DNA of 64,000 nucleotides from Palsa-504 sp963787645 (GTDB lineage: Bacteria > Actinomycetota > Actinomycetes > Streptosporangiales > Streptosporangiaceae), in the NCBI GenBank assembly GCA_963787645.1, contig CAWBDS010000013.1, forward strand, positions 124,001 to 188,000, in the 5' to 3' direction. Below the pieces are notes generated by a model. The model searched no databases. It had not been told where the DNA came from and worked only from the letters and a program-made list of their open reading frames with translations. Position numbers and translations under genes: made by a program. This document shows positions 1-7,891 of this stretch, piece by piece (the stretch's first letter is position 1; each line of letters opens with the position of its first letter).

Positions 1-21
1 TGATAGGTCGGGGTGATCCGG

Positions 22-50
22 TTGACATATTTCTAACCACGGTGCATAAC
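22..50 (+). promoter_or_regulatory. Putative sigma-70-type promoter before the first lipoprotein gene
   Basis: A perfect TTGACA at 22-27 is followed after 17 bases by CATAAC at 45-50, which matches four of six -10 positions. Transcription would start near 57, downstream of the first in-frame start codons (GTG 42, ATG 51). This supports translation starting at ATG 93. Read from sequence only. Confidence 0.45.
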
Positions 51-92
51 ATGCATCTACGAACCAACCGGACTGGTGGGGTGGTGGCCCGC

Positions 93-1385
93 ATGCGGCG
101 TGCGATGCCGGCTATCGCCGCCGTCGCGGTCGCCCTCCTCCTGACGGCGGGAGCGGCCGGGTGTACATCGGGTGGTGCCTCGCCGAGCGCTTCGGCCCCG
201 TCGACCAACGGGATCGGGCCGATCACGCTGGCCATCGGCAAGGACAATCCCGGCTGGCTGCAGGGCGTGATCACCGGCTGGAACCAGCGGTATCCCAGCC
301 AGAAGGTCACCCTGCTGCTGCTGCCCGAGGCCTCGAACAACCAGCTGGCCGAGCTGGTCGCCAACCTCCAGGCCAAAAGCGACGAGTACGACGTCATCGA
401 CATGGACGTGATCTGGACCGCGGAGTTCGCCTCCAACGGCTGGATCATCCCGCTGCCGCAGAGCCAGTTCCCGCTGAAGGATTTCCTCAAGCCGGCCGTC
501 GACACCGCCATGTACCAGGGCCGGCTGTACGCCGTACCCGATTACAGCAACGCGGATCTGCTCTACTACCGCAAGGACATCCTGGCCAAGGCGGGTAAGC
601 AGCCGCCCCGGACCTGGGCGCAGCTGGCCCAGCTGGCCAAGACCGTGGCACCGAAGTACGGCCTGGACGGGTACGCCGGCACGTTCGCCCCGTACGAGGG
701 CCTGACCGTCAACTTCGCCTCGGCGGTTCAGTCGGCCGGCGGGTCGATCATGTCCTCCGACGACAACAAGATCACCGTGGACTCGCCGCAAGCCCTGGCC
801 GGCCTGCAGTTCCTGGTCAGCGGTTTCCAGCAGGGCTGGATCCCGAAGGTCACGCTCACCTACGAGGAGGAGTCCTCACAGACCGCGTTCGAGGCCGGCA
901 AGTTCCTGTTCCTGGACAACTGGCCCGACGTCTACGAGGCGCTGTCCACGCCCGGCGCGGACAACCAGGTCTACGACAAGTTCTGGTTCACGGCGCTGCC
1001 CGGCCCGCGCGGCCCCGGCTCCAGCTCGCTCGGCGGCGCCAACCTGGCCATCAGCGCGTATTCCCAGCACCAGCGGACGGCCCTGAACTTCATCAAGTAC
1101 ATGACGGACCTGGCCAACGAGAAGGAGATGCTCGCGCAAGGCTCGTTCCCGCCGGTGTGGACTCAGCTCTATACCGACCCGGCGCTGGTCCGCAGCTATC
1201 CCTACCTGCCCGTGCTCGAGCGGGCCATCAACTCCGCGCAACCGCGCCCGGCGATCACCAACTACGACCAGGCCAGCCTGGCCATCTCCAGCTCGGTGTA
1301 CCAGGCCCTCACCCACCAGAAGCAACCGCGGCAGGCCCTGGCCGAGATGGCGTCGCAGCTCACTCAGATCATCCGCGACGGCTGA
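93..1385 (+). CDS. Extracellular sugar-binding lipoprotein of an ABC importer
   Basis: This is a family 1 extracellular solute-binding protein, the class that captures oligosaccharides outside the membrane and hands them to MalFG-type permeases. From ATG 93 the protein has 430 residues, with a short basic start (MRRAMP), a hydrophobic core and a lipobox ending at Cys24 (TAGAAGC), followed by a Ser/Pro-rich linker. The mature part has the usual maltose/trehalose-binder features, for example the DVIDMDVIWTAEF segment and a C-terminal helical lobe. The frame is open to GTG 42, but a TTGACA/CATAAC promoter covers those codons and the longer N-terminus spoils the signal peptide. No permease follows, since dapA is next. 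It is therefore an orphan binder, or its permeases lie upstream of the window. The ligand cannot be read from sequence. Confidence 0.85.
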   Translation: MRRAMPAIAAVAVALLLTAGAAGCTSGGASPSASAPSTNGIGPITLAIGKDNPGWLQGVITGWNQRYPSQKVTLLLLPEASNNQLAELVANLQAKSDEYDVIDMDVIWTAEFASNGWIIPLPQSQFPLKDFLKPAVDTAMYQGRLYAVPDYSNADLLYYRKDILAKAGKQPPRTWAQLAQLAKTVAPKYGLDGYAGTFAPYEGLTVNFASAVQSAGGSIMSSDDNKITVDSPQALAGLQFLVSGFQQGWIPKVTLTYEEESSQTAFEAGKFLFLDNWPDVYEALSTPGADNQVYDKFWFTALPGPRGPGSSSLGGANLAISAYSQHQRTALNFIKYMTDLANEKEMLAQGSFPPVWTQLYTDPALVRSYPYLPVLERAINSAQPRPAITNYDQASLAISSSVYQALTHQKQPRQALAEMASQLTQIIRDG

Positions 1386-1404
1386 CGGGGCAGCTGACGC
1401 GGGT

Positions 1405-1420
1405 CGGCCAGCGCTGGCCG
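1405..1420. terminator. GC-rich perfect palindrome after the lipoprotein gene
   Basis: CGGCCAGCGCTGGCCG is a perfect 16-base palindrome 20 bases after the stop codon. It is followed by further GGCCGGCC-type sequence and has no T tract. It could form a U-less actinobacterial terminator hairpin. Confidence is low because such palindromes are common at this G+C. Confidence 0.3.
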
Positions 1421-1497
1421 CACGGGGGCCGGCCAGCCTGGCGGGATTTCCCGCTGGGGTGTCCGAATGCCGCCTACTCGACGCATCCGGTTGCGGG

Positions 1498-1503
1498 TAG
1501 CGT
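1498..1503 (+). promoter_or_regulatory. -10 element giving a probable leaderless dapA transcript
   Basis: TAGCGT fits the actinobacterial TANNNT -10 pattern and ends 6 bases before ATG 1510. Transcription would begin at or next to the A of the start codon. There is no Shine-Dalgarno sequence in the intervening bases. No convincing -35 box is visible. Confidence 0.4.
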
Positions 1504-1509
1504 TCGGGT

Positions 1510-2424
1510 ATGACGACAACCAGCGCGCCGTTCGGCCACATGGTGACGGCGATGATCACCCCCATGACCCCCGATGGGGTCATCGACTACGACGGGGCCG
1601 CCCGCCTCGCGGAGTACCTGGTTACCGACATGCGCAACGACGCCCTGGTGGTGAACGGGACCACCGGGGAGGCTCCGACCACCACCGATGCGGAGAAAGA
1701 ACGCCTGATCCGGGTGGTGCTCGAGGCGGTCGGCTCGCGCGCCCAGGTGGTCGCCGGAGTCGGCACCAACATCACCGCGCACACCATCGAGCTGGCCCTC
1801 AGCGCCGAACGCGCCGGAGCGCACGGCCTGCTGGTCGTGACCCCGTACTACAACAAGCCGCCGCAGGCCGCCCTCGAGGCCCACTTCACCGCGGTCGCCG
1901 ACGCGACCGGCCTGCCGGTGCTCATCTACGACATCCCCGGCCGGACCGCCGCCGAGGTGAAGACCGAGACGCTGATCAAGCTGGCCGTCCACCCCCGGAT
2001 CATCGGGGTCAAGGACGCCAAGGACAACCCGTCGGCCACCTCGCACGTGCTGGCCCGGACCGACCTGGTGTATTACTGCGGCACCGACATGCTGAACCTG
2101 CCCTGGCTCGCCCTGGGCGCGGTCGGCTTCGTCAGCGTGGTGGGTCACGTGACCGGGGACCGGCTGCACGAGATGATCGACGCGTTCAACGCCGGCGACG
2201 TCGCCCTGGCCCGTGAGCTGCACTACGGCCTGATCCCGGTCTACGACGGGCTGTTCCGCAACCAGGGTGCGGTCATGACCAAGGCGGCCCTGGAACTGCT
2301 CGGCCTGCCGGGCGGCGCGGTGCGCGGCCCGCTGCTGGCCGCCACCGAGGCCGAACGCCACCAGCTCGTGCTGGACCTCGCCGCGGGCGGAGTGAAGCTG
2401 CCGGGGGATAGCCTGAACGCGTGA
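1510..2424 (+). CDS. dapA: 4-hydroxy-tetrahydrodipicolinate synthase
   Basis: DapA condenses pyruvate with aspartate semialdehyde, the first committed step of the diaminopimelate/lysine pathway, in the cytosol. The 304-residue TIM-barrel protein has all family landmarks: the GTTGE pyruvate loop (50-54), the YYNKP segment with the Tyr pair at 113-114, Tyr140 in IYDIPGR, and the Schiff-base Lys168 in GVKDAK. The start is fixed by length and by the -10 element directly upstream. The stop overlaps the GTG of rnj by 4 bases (GTGA), so the two are translationally coupled. The dapA-rnj pair is a conserved actinobacterial arrangement. Diaminopimelate is also a peptidoglycan precursor, which fits the cell-wall theme of the window. 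Confidence 0.97.
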   Translation: MTTTSAPFGHMVTAMITPMTPDGVIDYDGAARLAEYLVTDMRNDALVVNGTTGEAPTTTDAEKERLIRVVLEAVGSRAQVVAGVGTNITAHTIELALSAERAGAHGLLVVTPYYNKPPQAALEAHFTAVADATGLPVLIYDIPGRTAAEVKTETLIKLAVHPRIIGVKDAKDNPSATSHVLARTDLVYYCGTDMLNLPWLALGAVGFVSVVGHVTGDRLHEMIDAFNAGDVALARELHYGLIPVYDGLFRNQGAVMTKAALELLGLPGGAVRGPLLAATEAERHQLVLDLAAGGVKLPGDSLNA

Positions 2425-4106
2425 GCCACCCGCACCCAGATCTCGCCCCGCCTCCCAAGCTGCCCTCTCGCGGGCTGCGCATCGTCGCCCTGGGCGGCCT
2501 CGGGGAGATCGGCCGCAACATGACCGTCTTCGAGTACCGCGGCCGCCTGCTCATCGTGGACTGCGGCGTCCTGTTCCCCGATCCCGACCAGCCCGGCGTG
2601 GACCTGATCCTGCCCGACTTCGGTTACCTCGACGGCCGGCTCGACCGGGTGGAGGCGCTGGTCCTCACCCATGCCCACGAGGACCACATCGGCGCCATTC
2701 CCTACCTGCTCCGCGAGCGCCCGGACATCCCGCTGGTCGGCTCGAAGCTGACCTTGGCCCTGGTCCGGAGCAAGCTGGCCGAGCACCGCTTCGACCCGGT
2801 CACGGTGGAGGTGGTGGAGGGCAGTCACGGCTCGTTCGGGCCGTTCGACTGCGAGTTCCTGGCCGTCAACCACTCCATCCCGGACGCGCTGGCCGTGGCC
2901 ATCCAGACCCCGGCCGGCCGGGTCCTGCACACCGGCGACTTCAAGATGGACCAGCTGCCGCTGGACGGCCGGCTCACCGACCTGGCCGGGTTCGCCCGGC
3001 TCGGCACGGCCGGCGTCGACCTGCTGATGGCCGACTCGACCAATGCCGAAGTCCCCGGCGTGGTCACCTCCGAGCGCGAGATCGCCCCCGTGCTCGACGA
3101 GATCTTCGCCAACACCAAGCAGCGCATCATCGTGGCTTGCTTCGCCTCGCACGTGCACCGGGTCCAGCAGGTGCTCAACGCCGCGGTCAAGCACCGGCGC
3201 AAGGTCGCCTTCGTCGGCCGGTCCATGGTGCGCAACATGGGCGTCGCCCGTGACCTCGGCTACCTGCGCGTGCCCGGCGGGCTCCTGGTCGACCTGCGCG
3301 AGGCCGAGGAGATGCCGCCCGGCGAGGTGGTGCTGATCTCCACCGGCTCGCAGGGCGAGCCGATGTCGGCCCTGTCCCGGATGGCCGGCCGCGACCACCA
3401 GATCCGGATCGCCGAAGGCGATACCGTGATCCTGGCCTCCTCGCTGATCCCGGGCAACGAGACCGCCGTGTACCGGGTGATCAACGGCCTGACCAGGCTC
3501 GGCGCGCGGGTCGTCCACCGCTCGTCCGCGCTCGTCCACGTGTCCGGGCACGCGCCCGCCGGCGAGCTGCTGTACGTGCTGAACCTGGTCCGGCCGCGTA
3601 ACTTCATGCCGATCCACGGCGAATGGCGCCACCTGCGGGCGCACGCCCGCCTGGCCTCGCTGACCGGCGTGCCCGACGGCAACATCGTGATCGCCGAGGA
3701 CGGCGTGGTGGTCGACCTGGTGGACGGCCAGGCCAGCGTGGTCGGCGCCGTGCCCTGCGGCTACGTCTACGTCGACGGCCTTACGGTCGGCGAGGTCACC
3801 GAGTCCCAGCTGAAGGACCGGCGCATCCTGGGCGAGGAAGGCTTCGTCTCGATCGTGATCGTGGTCGACGCCAACTCCGGCAAGATGGTGGCCGGCCCGG
3901 AGATCCACGCCCGCGGCTCCGGCATCGACGACGCCGCGTTCGGCGAGGTCCTGCCCAAGATCGAGGAAGCCCTGGCCCTGGCCGCCGCCGACGGCATCAC
4001 CGACGCCCACCAGATCAGCCAGCTCTCCCGCCGCATCGTCGGCAAATGGGTCAGCGACAACTACCGCCGCCGCCCCATGATCATCCCCGTGGTCGTCCAG
4101 GCCTAG
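2421..4106 (+). CDS. rnj: Ribonuclease J
   Basis: RNase J is a zinc-dependent metallo-beta-lactamase/beta-CASP nuclease with endonuclease and 5'-3' exonuclease activity in mRNA turnover and rRNA maturation. The 561-residue protein shows the zinc motif HAHEDH (84-89), a second metal site in HTGDFKMD, the beta-CASP region around the SxTGSQGE segment, and a C-terminal RNase J domain with the HGEWRH motif. It starts at a GTG that overlaps the dapA stop. Length and motif order are those of actinobacterial single-copy RNase J. Nothing in the sequence suggests loss of function. Confidence 0.96.
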   Translation: MSHPHPDLAPPPKLPSRGLRIVALGGLGEIGRNMTVFEYRGRLLIVDCGVLFPDPDQPGVDLILPDFGYLDGRLDRVEALVLTHAHEDHIGAIPYLLRERPDIPLVGSKLTLALVRSKLAEHRFDPVTVEVVEGSHGSFGPFDCEFLAVNHSIPDALAVAIQTPAGRVLHTGDFKMDQLPLDGRLTDLAGFARLGTAGVDLLMADSTNAEVPGVVTSEREIAPVLDEIFANTKQRIIVACFASHVHRVQQVLNAAVKHRRKVAFVGRSMVRNMGVARDLGYLRVPGGLLVDLREAEEMPPGEVVLISTGSQGEPMSALSRMAGRDHQIRIAEGDTVILASSLIPGNETAVYRVINGLTRLGARVVHRSSALVHVSGHAPAGELLYVLNLVRPRNFMPIHGEWRHLRAHARLASLTGVPDGNIVIAEDGVVVDLVDGQASVVGAVPCGYVYVDGLTVGEVTESQLKDRRILGEEGFVSIVIVVDANSGKMVAGPEIHARGSGIDDAAFGEVLPKIEEALALAAADGITDAHQISQLSRRIVGKWVSDNYRRRPMIIPVVVQA

Positions 4107-4125
4107 CCTCAGCTCGCCTGCGCCG

Positions 4126-4177
4126 CCCCCGCCCTGCCCCTGCCCCTGCCCCCGCCCCCGCCCCCGCCCCGCCCCCG
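4126..4177 (-). repeat. C-run tract with G-quadruplex potential on the minus strand
   Basis: The plus strand carries about nine runs of three to five C separated mostly by single G or TG bases, so the minus strand has GGGGG-N-GGGGG-type spacing suitable for a G-quadruplex. It lies 20 bases after the rnj stop and is followed by a GCGCGCTCGCC direct repeat (4179-4200). It may act in transcription termination or be simple slippage sequence. Confidence 0.6.
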
Positions 4178-4200
4178 CCGCGCGCTCGCCGCGCGCTCGC

Positions 4201-4254
4201 GGCACCGATGGAACCCTGCTGTCGCTATAGCGGCACCTATATTCCATCGGTGCC
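4201..4254. repeat. Nested inverted repeat between rnj and the AbiEi-like gene
   Basis: GGCACCGATGGAA (4201-4213) and TTCCATCGGTGCC (4242-4254) are perfect 13-base inverted arms around a 28-base loop. The loop itself contains the perfect palindrome CGCTATAGCG (4223-4232). This is AT-richer than its surroundings. It could be a rho-independent terminator for rnj or a regulator binding site for the gene that starts at 4330. Confidence 0.65.
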
Positions 4255-4329
4255 CTCGCCGGACTCCCCGGACCCGCTCTGGACGAGCAAATCGAGGGAT
4301 TTGTCGGACCCGGGGCGCATGATGCCGGT

Positions 4330-5295
4330 ATGACCGTGACACTGCGTACTGGCGACGATGCAGTCCGCCAACTCCTGGGGCGGCAGCTTGACGTGATCGC
4401 CCGACATCAAGCGCTGGCCATTGGCGTTACGCCTAGTTCACTTCGGCATCGTCTCCGCTCTGGCAAGTCGTGGCAGACTTTGCTGCCTGGTGTCTACCTC
4501 GCCGCGACCGGGACGCCCACCATCGTCCAGCAGCAGATGGCCGCCATGCTTTATGCGGGCCGCGGCAGCGTGATCTCGGGTCCAGCCGCGCTGCAGCAGC
4601 ACCGCATCCGGGGGCCTGCCGCAGACCTCATCGACGTTCTGATCCCCGCGTCGCGACGACGGCAGGACGCGTCTTTCGTCCGGCTCCACCGCACGACCCG
4701 TATGCCAAGGCGAATCTGGCCGTTTGGCCCACTGCATTACGCACTCCCCGCGCGGGCTGTCGCTGACACAGCCCGCGGCCTGACCAGCCTGCGCGAGGTG
4801 CGGGCCATGGTGGCAGATTCCGTGCAGCGCCGCGCCTGCACCGTCCCAGACCTTTACGAAGAACTCATCGCGGGTCCCGACCGAGGATCCACCCTGTTCC
4901 GCGAGGCCCTGTCCGACGTCGCCGACGGGATCCGCTCGGCGGCCGAAGGCGACCTCAAGGACCTGCTCGCGAAATCCGGCCTGCCGATGCCGCTGTTCAA
5001 CGCCGACCTCTATGACCAAGACGGAACGTTCATTGCCCGCCCAGACGCCTGGTGGCCGGACCGAGGCGTCGCGGTCGAGGTCGACTCTCAGGAATGGCAC
5101 CTGTCGCCGCACGATCACACCCGAACCCTCGACCGCCAGCGCCGGATGGGTAAGCGCGGCATCCTCGTCCTGCCCTTCACCCCGCGCGAGATCCGCACCG
5201 AGCCGGCCAAGGTCCTCGACGCCATCCGCGACGCCCTCGAAACCGGCCACCGGCCGCACAACGTAACGACCGTAACGACCGGCCGGACAGCGTAA
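4330..5295 (+). CDS. AbiEi-like N-terminal domain with DUF559/Vsr-like C-terminal domain
   Basis: This is an actinobacterial protein of the type annotated as an AbiEi antitoxin-like or endonuclease-domain protein. The first 60 residues form a winged-helix-like region (SLRHRLRSGKSW followed by PGVYLA), as in the AbiEi antitoxin N-terminus. Residues 205-290 resemble a compact PD-(D/E)XK (DUF559/Vsr) fold: Glu207, then Asp239 in ARPDAWW, then the EVD strand at 250-252, and a final VLPFTPREI strand. No AbiEii nucleotidyltransferase toxin follows, so it is not a classical toxin-antitoxin pair. A CATGAT hexamer sits 6 bases before ATG 4330, suggesting a leaderless transcript. Its last 858 bases are antisense to the open frame of the AraC gene on the other strand. 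Function is unknown. Confidence 0.75.
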   Translation: MTVTLRTGDDAVRQLLGRQLDVIARHQALAIGVTPSSLRHRLRSGKSWQTLLPGVYLAATGTPTIVQQQMAAMLYAGRGSVISGPAALQQHRIRGPAADLIDVLIPASRRRQDASFVRLHRTTRMPRRIWPFGPLHYALPARAVADTARGLTSLREVRAMVADSVQRRACTVPDLYEELIAGPDRGSTLFREALSDVADGIRSAAEGDLKDLLAKSGLPMPLFNADLYDQDGTFIARPDAWWPDRGVAVEVDSQEWHLSPHDHTRTLDRQRRMGKRGILVLPFTPREIRTEPAKVLDAIRDALETGHRPHNVTTVTTGRTA

Positions 5296-6093
5296 CGAGC
5301 GGTAACGCCCCGGCGGCACCCCGATCGTCGCAGTGAACTCCCGGGTCAGATGCGCCTGGTCGGCATAGCCCAGGTCAAGTGCCAGCGCCGCCCAGTCCAC
5401 CGGCTCGCCCCCGTCCGCCCGCAACGCCGCCTCGTGCAGCCGGGCCCGGCGCATCACCCACTTGGGACTCACCCCCACGTAGTCGCCGAACAACCGCTGC
5501 AAACTCCGCACCGACAATCCGGAAACCAAAGCCAGCTCGTCGACCCGCCGCAGCGAGGCATCCGACGTGATCAGCGACACCAGCTCGGCGACCTGCGCGG
5601 CCACCGGATCCGGCTCCGGGAGCGCGGAGAACAGCAACGACTCCGCGTAACCCACCATCTCCGCGTCCGCCGCCGCAGCCATGACCGATACGCGGGTCTT
5701 CTCCGCCAACGGCCCGAACACCCGGACTCCGGGCACCACCCGGTCGCTGAGCTGCGAGATCGGCGCGCCCCAGAACGGCCGGAAGCACCCCGCCCGGAAC
5801 CGGACCCCCAGCGCCTTCCCCCGGCCGGACAACCTGCGCCTGAACAAAAAACGGTCCACGCCGTAGATCCCCGCGCCAGAGGCCTCGAAGACCAGGTTCA
5901 CGTTGGGATGCGGCAGGATCGTCTGCTCGTACGCCGGCTGCCCGCGCAGATCCCACCGCACGATCCAGTACCACTCGACGAAGAACGCCAGCGGGTCCGA
6001 GGGCGTAACCCGAGCCAGCGAGAACCGGTCCGCCGCCAGATCAGGCCAGAGCACTCCCCGTCCCATCGTCCCAGCTGAGGCCGAATCCGCCAC
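4438..6093 (-). CDS. AraC-family regulator with an overlong open frame
   Basis: Residues 1-268 are a complete AraC-type regulator: an N-terminal sensor domain of the DUF6597 type (about 25-130) and a double helix-turn-helix around 180-265, with VSGLSVRSLQRLF and LGYADQAHLTREF as recognition segments. Related proteins end about there, at base 5289. The frame nevertheless runs on without a stop for another 280 codons, entirely antisense to the AbiEi-like gene. The tail is Arg/Gly/Asp-rich and looks like shadow sequence. Either the true stop was lost by an indel near the CGTAACGAC repeats at 5262-5307, or the protein really has a junk tail. GTG 6093 is the first start; ATG 6066 is possible. It is divergent from the 6158 gene. 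Confidence 0.7.
   Translation of the reverse strand: MADSASAGTMGRGVLWPDLAADRFSLARVTPSDPLAFFVEWYWIVRWDLRGQPAYEQTILPHPNVNLVFEASGAGIYGVDRFLFRRRLSGRGKALGVRFRAGCFRPFWGAPISQLSDRVVPGVRVFGPLAEKTRVSVMAAAADAEMVGYAESLLFSALPEPDPVAAQVAELVSLITSDASLRRVDELALVSGLSVRSLQRLFGDYVGVSPKWVMRRARLHEAALRADGGEPVDWAALALDLGYADQAHLTREFTATIGVPPGRYRSLRCPAGRYGRYVVRPVAGFEGVADGVEDLGRLGADLARGEGQDEDAALTHPALAVEGSGVIVRRQVPFLRVDLDRDASVRPPGVWAGNERSVLVIEVGVEQRHRQAGFREQVLEVAFGRRADPVGDVGQGLAEQGGSSVGTRDEFFVKVWDGAGAALHGICHHGPHLAQAGQAAGCVSDSPRGECVMQWAKRPDSPWHTGRAVEPDERRVLPSSRRGDQNVDEVCGRPPDAVLLQRGWTRDHAAAARIKHGGHLLLDDGGRPGRGEVDTRQQSLPRLARAETMPK
5262..5307 (+). repeat. CGTAACGA-type short repeats at a convergent gene junction
   Basis: CGTAACGAC occurs twice in tandem (5262-5270, 5271-5279), again as CGTAACGAG (5291-5299) and as GGTAACG (5301-5307). 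They span the 3' end of the AbiEi-like gene and the place where the AraC protein would normally end. Slippage here could explain the missing AraC stop. Confidence 0.55.
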
Positions 6094-6157
6094 GTGACCA
6101 GCCTAGCTGTCGCATTTCTTCAAGACCGGGCTACCCGGGCCTAGCTAAGGTGAACAG

Positions 6158-6748
6158 ATGAACACGCAGACAAGCAACGGACCCGCGCTTATGGCCGCCG
6201 CCGCGGCCGAGACCGCCCGCGTCGTGGCCGGCTCCACGCAGACACCAAAAGAGGCCGAAACCCCGTGTCCGGACTGGGATCTGCGCACCCTGCTCAACCA
6301 CATCATCTTGTGGACCTCGTACTCCGCCGAGCGCCGCGCGCACGGTGAGAGCGTCGCCGAGGAGCTGATGAGCAAGGACTTCACCGCGGAGCCCGGCTAC
6401 GCGCAGGCCTACCAGGCCCAGATCGACAAGGCCGTCCAAGCGTGGTCCACACCCGAAGCCTGGGAAGGCGACCGGAACGTCATGGGCAACGCCACCCCGG
6501 CCGCCGACATCGGCGCCATGCTGATCATGGAGATGGTCCTGCACGGCTGGGACGTGGCCAAGGCCACCGGCCAGGACTACCGCTGCGACGACGACCTGGC
6601 CGAAGCGGTCCTGCACACCGTCCAGGCCCAGGGTGACATGTTCCGCCAGTACGAGGGCTTCGCCGCCGTCGTGCCCGTGCCCGACGACGCCAGTACCTTC
6701 GACCGCGCCCTGAGCCTGTCCGGCCGCGACCCTAACTGGAAGCCGTAA
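6158..6748 (+). CDS. TIGR03086-type DinB-like metal-binding protein
   Basis: A 196-residue four-helix-bundle protein of the mycothiol-dependent maleylpyruvate isomerase/DinB superfamily (TIGR03086). Family members bind a divalent metal through three ligands spread over helices and often use mycothiol. Visible here are His48 in LLNHII and the His129-x-x-Asp132 pair in LHGWDVA, both in the expected places. ATG 6158 follows an AAGG at about 6145-6148 and gives the usual N-terminus. The gene is divergent from AraC, so AraC may control it. It ends 17 bases inside the convergent dehydrogenase gene. Its substrate is unknown. Confidence 0.8.
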   Translation: MNTQTSNGPALMAAAAAETARVVAGSTQTPKEAETPCPDWDLRTLLNHIILWTSYSAERRAHGESVAEELMSKDFTAEPGYAQAYQAQIDKAVQAWSTPEAWEGDRNVMGNATPAADIGAMLIMEMVLHGWDVAKATGQDYRCDDDLAEAVLHTVQAQGDMFRQYEGFAAVVPVPDDASTFDRALSLSGRDPNWKP

Positions 6749-7724
6749 GCACCCGCACCGGCGAGCCGGACGCGAACGCCACGATGTCCTCGGCGGCCTC
6801 GCCGTAGAAGACCTGGTATGCCTCATCGGTGACGTAACCCAGGTGCGGGGTGAGCACCACGTTGGGCGCGGTCCGCAGCGGCGAGGACAACGGCAGCGGT
6901 TCGGTGTCGTACACGTCCAGGGCCGCGCCCGCGATGCCACCCGACTTCAGCGCGGCCACCAGGGCCGCGGTGTCCACCAGCGGGCCCCGCGAGGTGTTGA
7001 TCAGCACGGCGGACGGTTTCATCAGGGCCAGTTCGTCCTCGCCGACCAGCCCCGTGCTGCGGTCGCTGTGCTTATAGTGCACGGTGATCACGTCGGCGGA
7101 AGCGAACAATTCCGCCTTGCCCACCGCGGCCGCGCCGACCTGCTCGGCCTTCGCCGGGGCCAGGTTCTGGCTCCACGCCACCACGTTCATGCCGAACGCC
7201 CGGCCGATCTCGGCCACCCGCCGGCCCTGCCGCCCGAGGCCCACCACGCCCAGCCGCTTGCCGGCCAGCCCGGTGCCGACCGTGCGCTGCCAGCCGCCGC
7301 CCACCCCGAACGCCGCGCCACCCGCCCGTCCGGCCTGCTTCATCCACTGGTCCTCGGTGGGGATGTGCCGGAGCAGGGCCAGGATGAGCCCCCAGGTCAG
7401 CTCGGCCGTCGAAGACGAGACTCCGCCCGTGCCGCACACGGTGATCCCGCGCGCGGCCGCCGCCTCCAGGTCGATGGACGCGTTCGACATGCCGGTCGTG
7501 ACCAGCAGCCGCAGCCGGGGGAGCCGGCCCAGCCGCTCGGCGTCGAACGCAGTCCGTTCCCGCATGGCCACGATGACGTCGAACGGCTCGAGCGCGTTGA
7601 CCAGCGCTTCGGTCCGTCCGATGTGCGACGCGAAGACGTGGATCTCGGCCCGTTCCCGGACCGCCGACCAGTCCGCGCTGGCCAGCGCCACCTGCTGATA
7701 ATCGTCGAGAATCGCCACCCGCAT
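6732..7724 (-). CDS. D-2-hydroxyacid dehydrogenase family protein
   Basis: An NAD(P)-dependent oxidoreductase of the D-isomer-specific 2-hydroxyacid dehydrogenase family, 330 residues from ATG 7724 (MRVAILDDYQQ). The Rossmann motif GVVGLGRQG lies near the middle. The catalytic set is present: Arg in NTSRGPLVD, Glu in YDTEPLP and His in LTPHLGY. The frame is open to GTG 7763, but the extra 13 residues are not family-like. No strong Shine-Dalgarno is visible at either start. The substrate cannot be assigned. It is convergent with the DinB-like gene and divergent from ftsK. Confidence 0.88.
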   Translation of the reverse strand: MRVAILDDYQQVALASADWSAVRERAEIHVFASHIGRTEALVNALEPFDVIVAMRERTAFDAERLGRLPRLRLLVTTGMSNASIDLEAAAARGITVCGTGGVSSSTAELTWGLILALLRHIPTEDQWMKQAGRAGGAAFGVGGGWQRTVGTGLAGKRLGVVGLGRQGRRVAEIGRAFGMNVVAWSQNLAPAKAEQVGAAAVGKAELFASADVITVHYKHSDRSTGLVGEDELALMKPSAVLINTSRGPLVDTAALVAALKSGGIAGAALDVYDTEPLPLSSPLRTAPNVVLTPHLGYVTDEAYQVFYGEAAEDIVAFASGSPVRVLTASS

Positions 7725-7786
7725 GAGCTTGACCCTATCGGTCCGGACCGCGCGGCTGGCCACCGTATCGTCCTAAAATCCTTATG

Positions 7787-7800
7787 CCGAACGGGCCGTG
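7787..7800. repeat. CCGAACGGGCCGTG motif, copy 1
   Basis: This 14-base motif after a T-containing stretch sits in the 167-base divergent spacer between the dehydrogenase and ftsK. An identical copy is at 23723-23736, and a relative with two changes (CGGAACGGTCCGTG) is at 50017-50030. All three are intergenic. Confidence 0.5.
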
Positions 7801-7891
7801 CTGCGTGCGGTCGGCCCCAGTTTTTACGCTCTGCGCGACACACCCGTCGCGGTGCTTCGTCCCGGTCAGGGTCCTAGCTACTTTTGTAACC

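Noticed and set aside
57..791. Long minus-strand open frame opposite the first lipoprotein gene
   Set aside because: Arg/Gly/Val-rich shadow of a clear lipoprotein gene; no domain or start signal.
2241..4247. 668-codon minus-strand open frame opposite dapA/rnj
   Set aside because: Asp/Gly/His-rich mirror translation of rnj, typical of high-GC antisense frames.
5262..5307. Short repeats considered as a CRISPR array
   Set aside because: Units of about 9 bases with no regular spacers; not CRISPR.
4330..6093. A two-gene toxin-antitoxin system
   Set aside because: No AbiEii-type nucleotidyltransferase or other toxin is adjacent; the neighbour is an AraC regulator.
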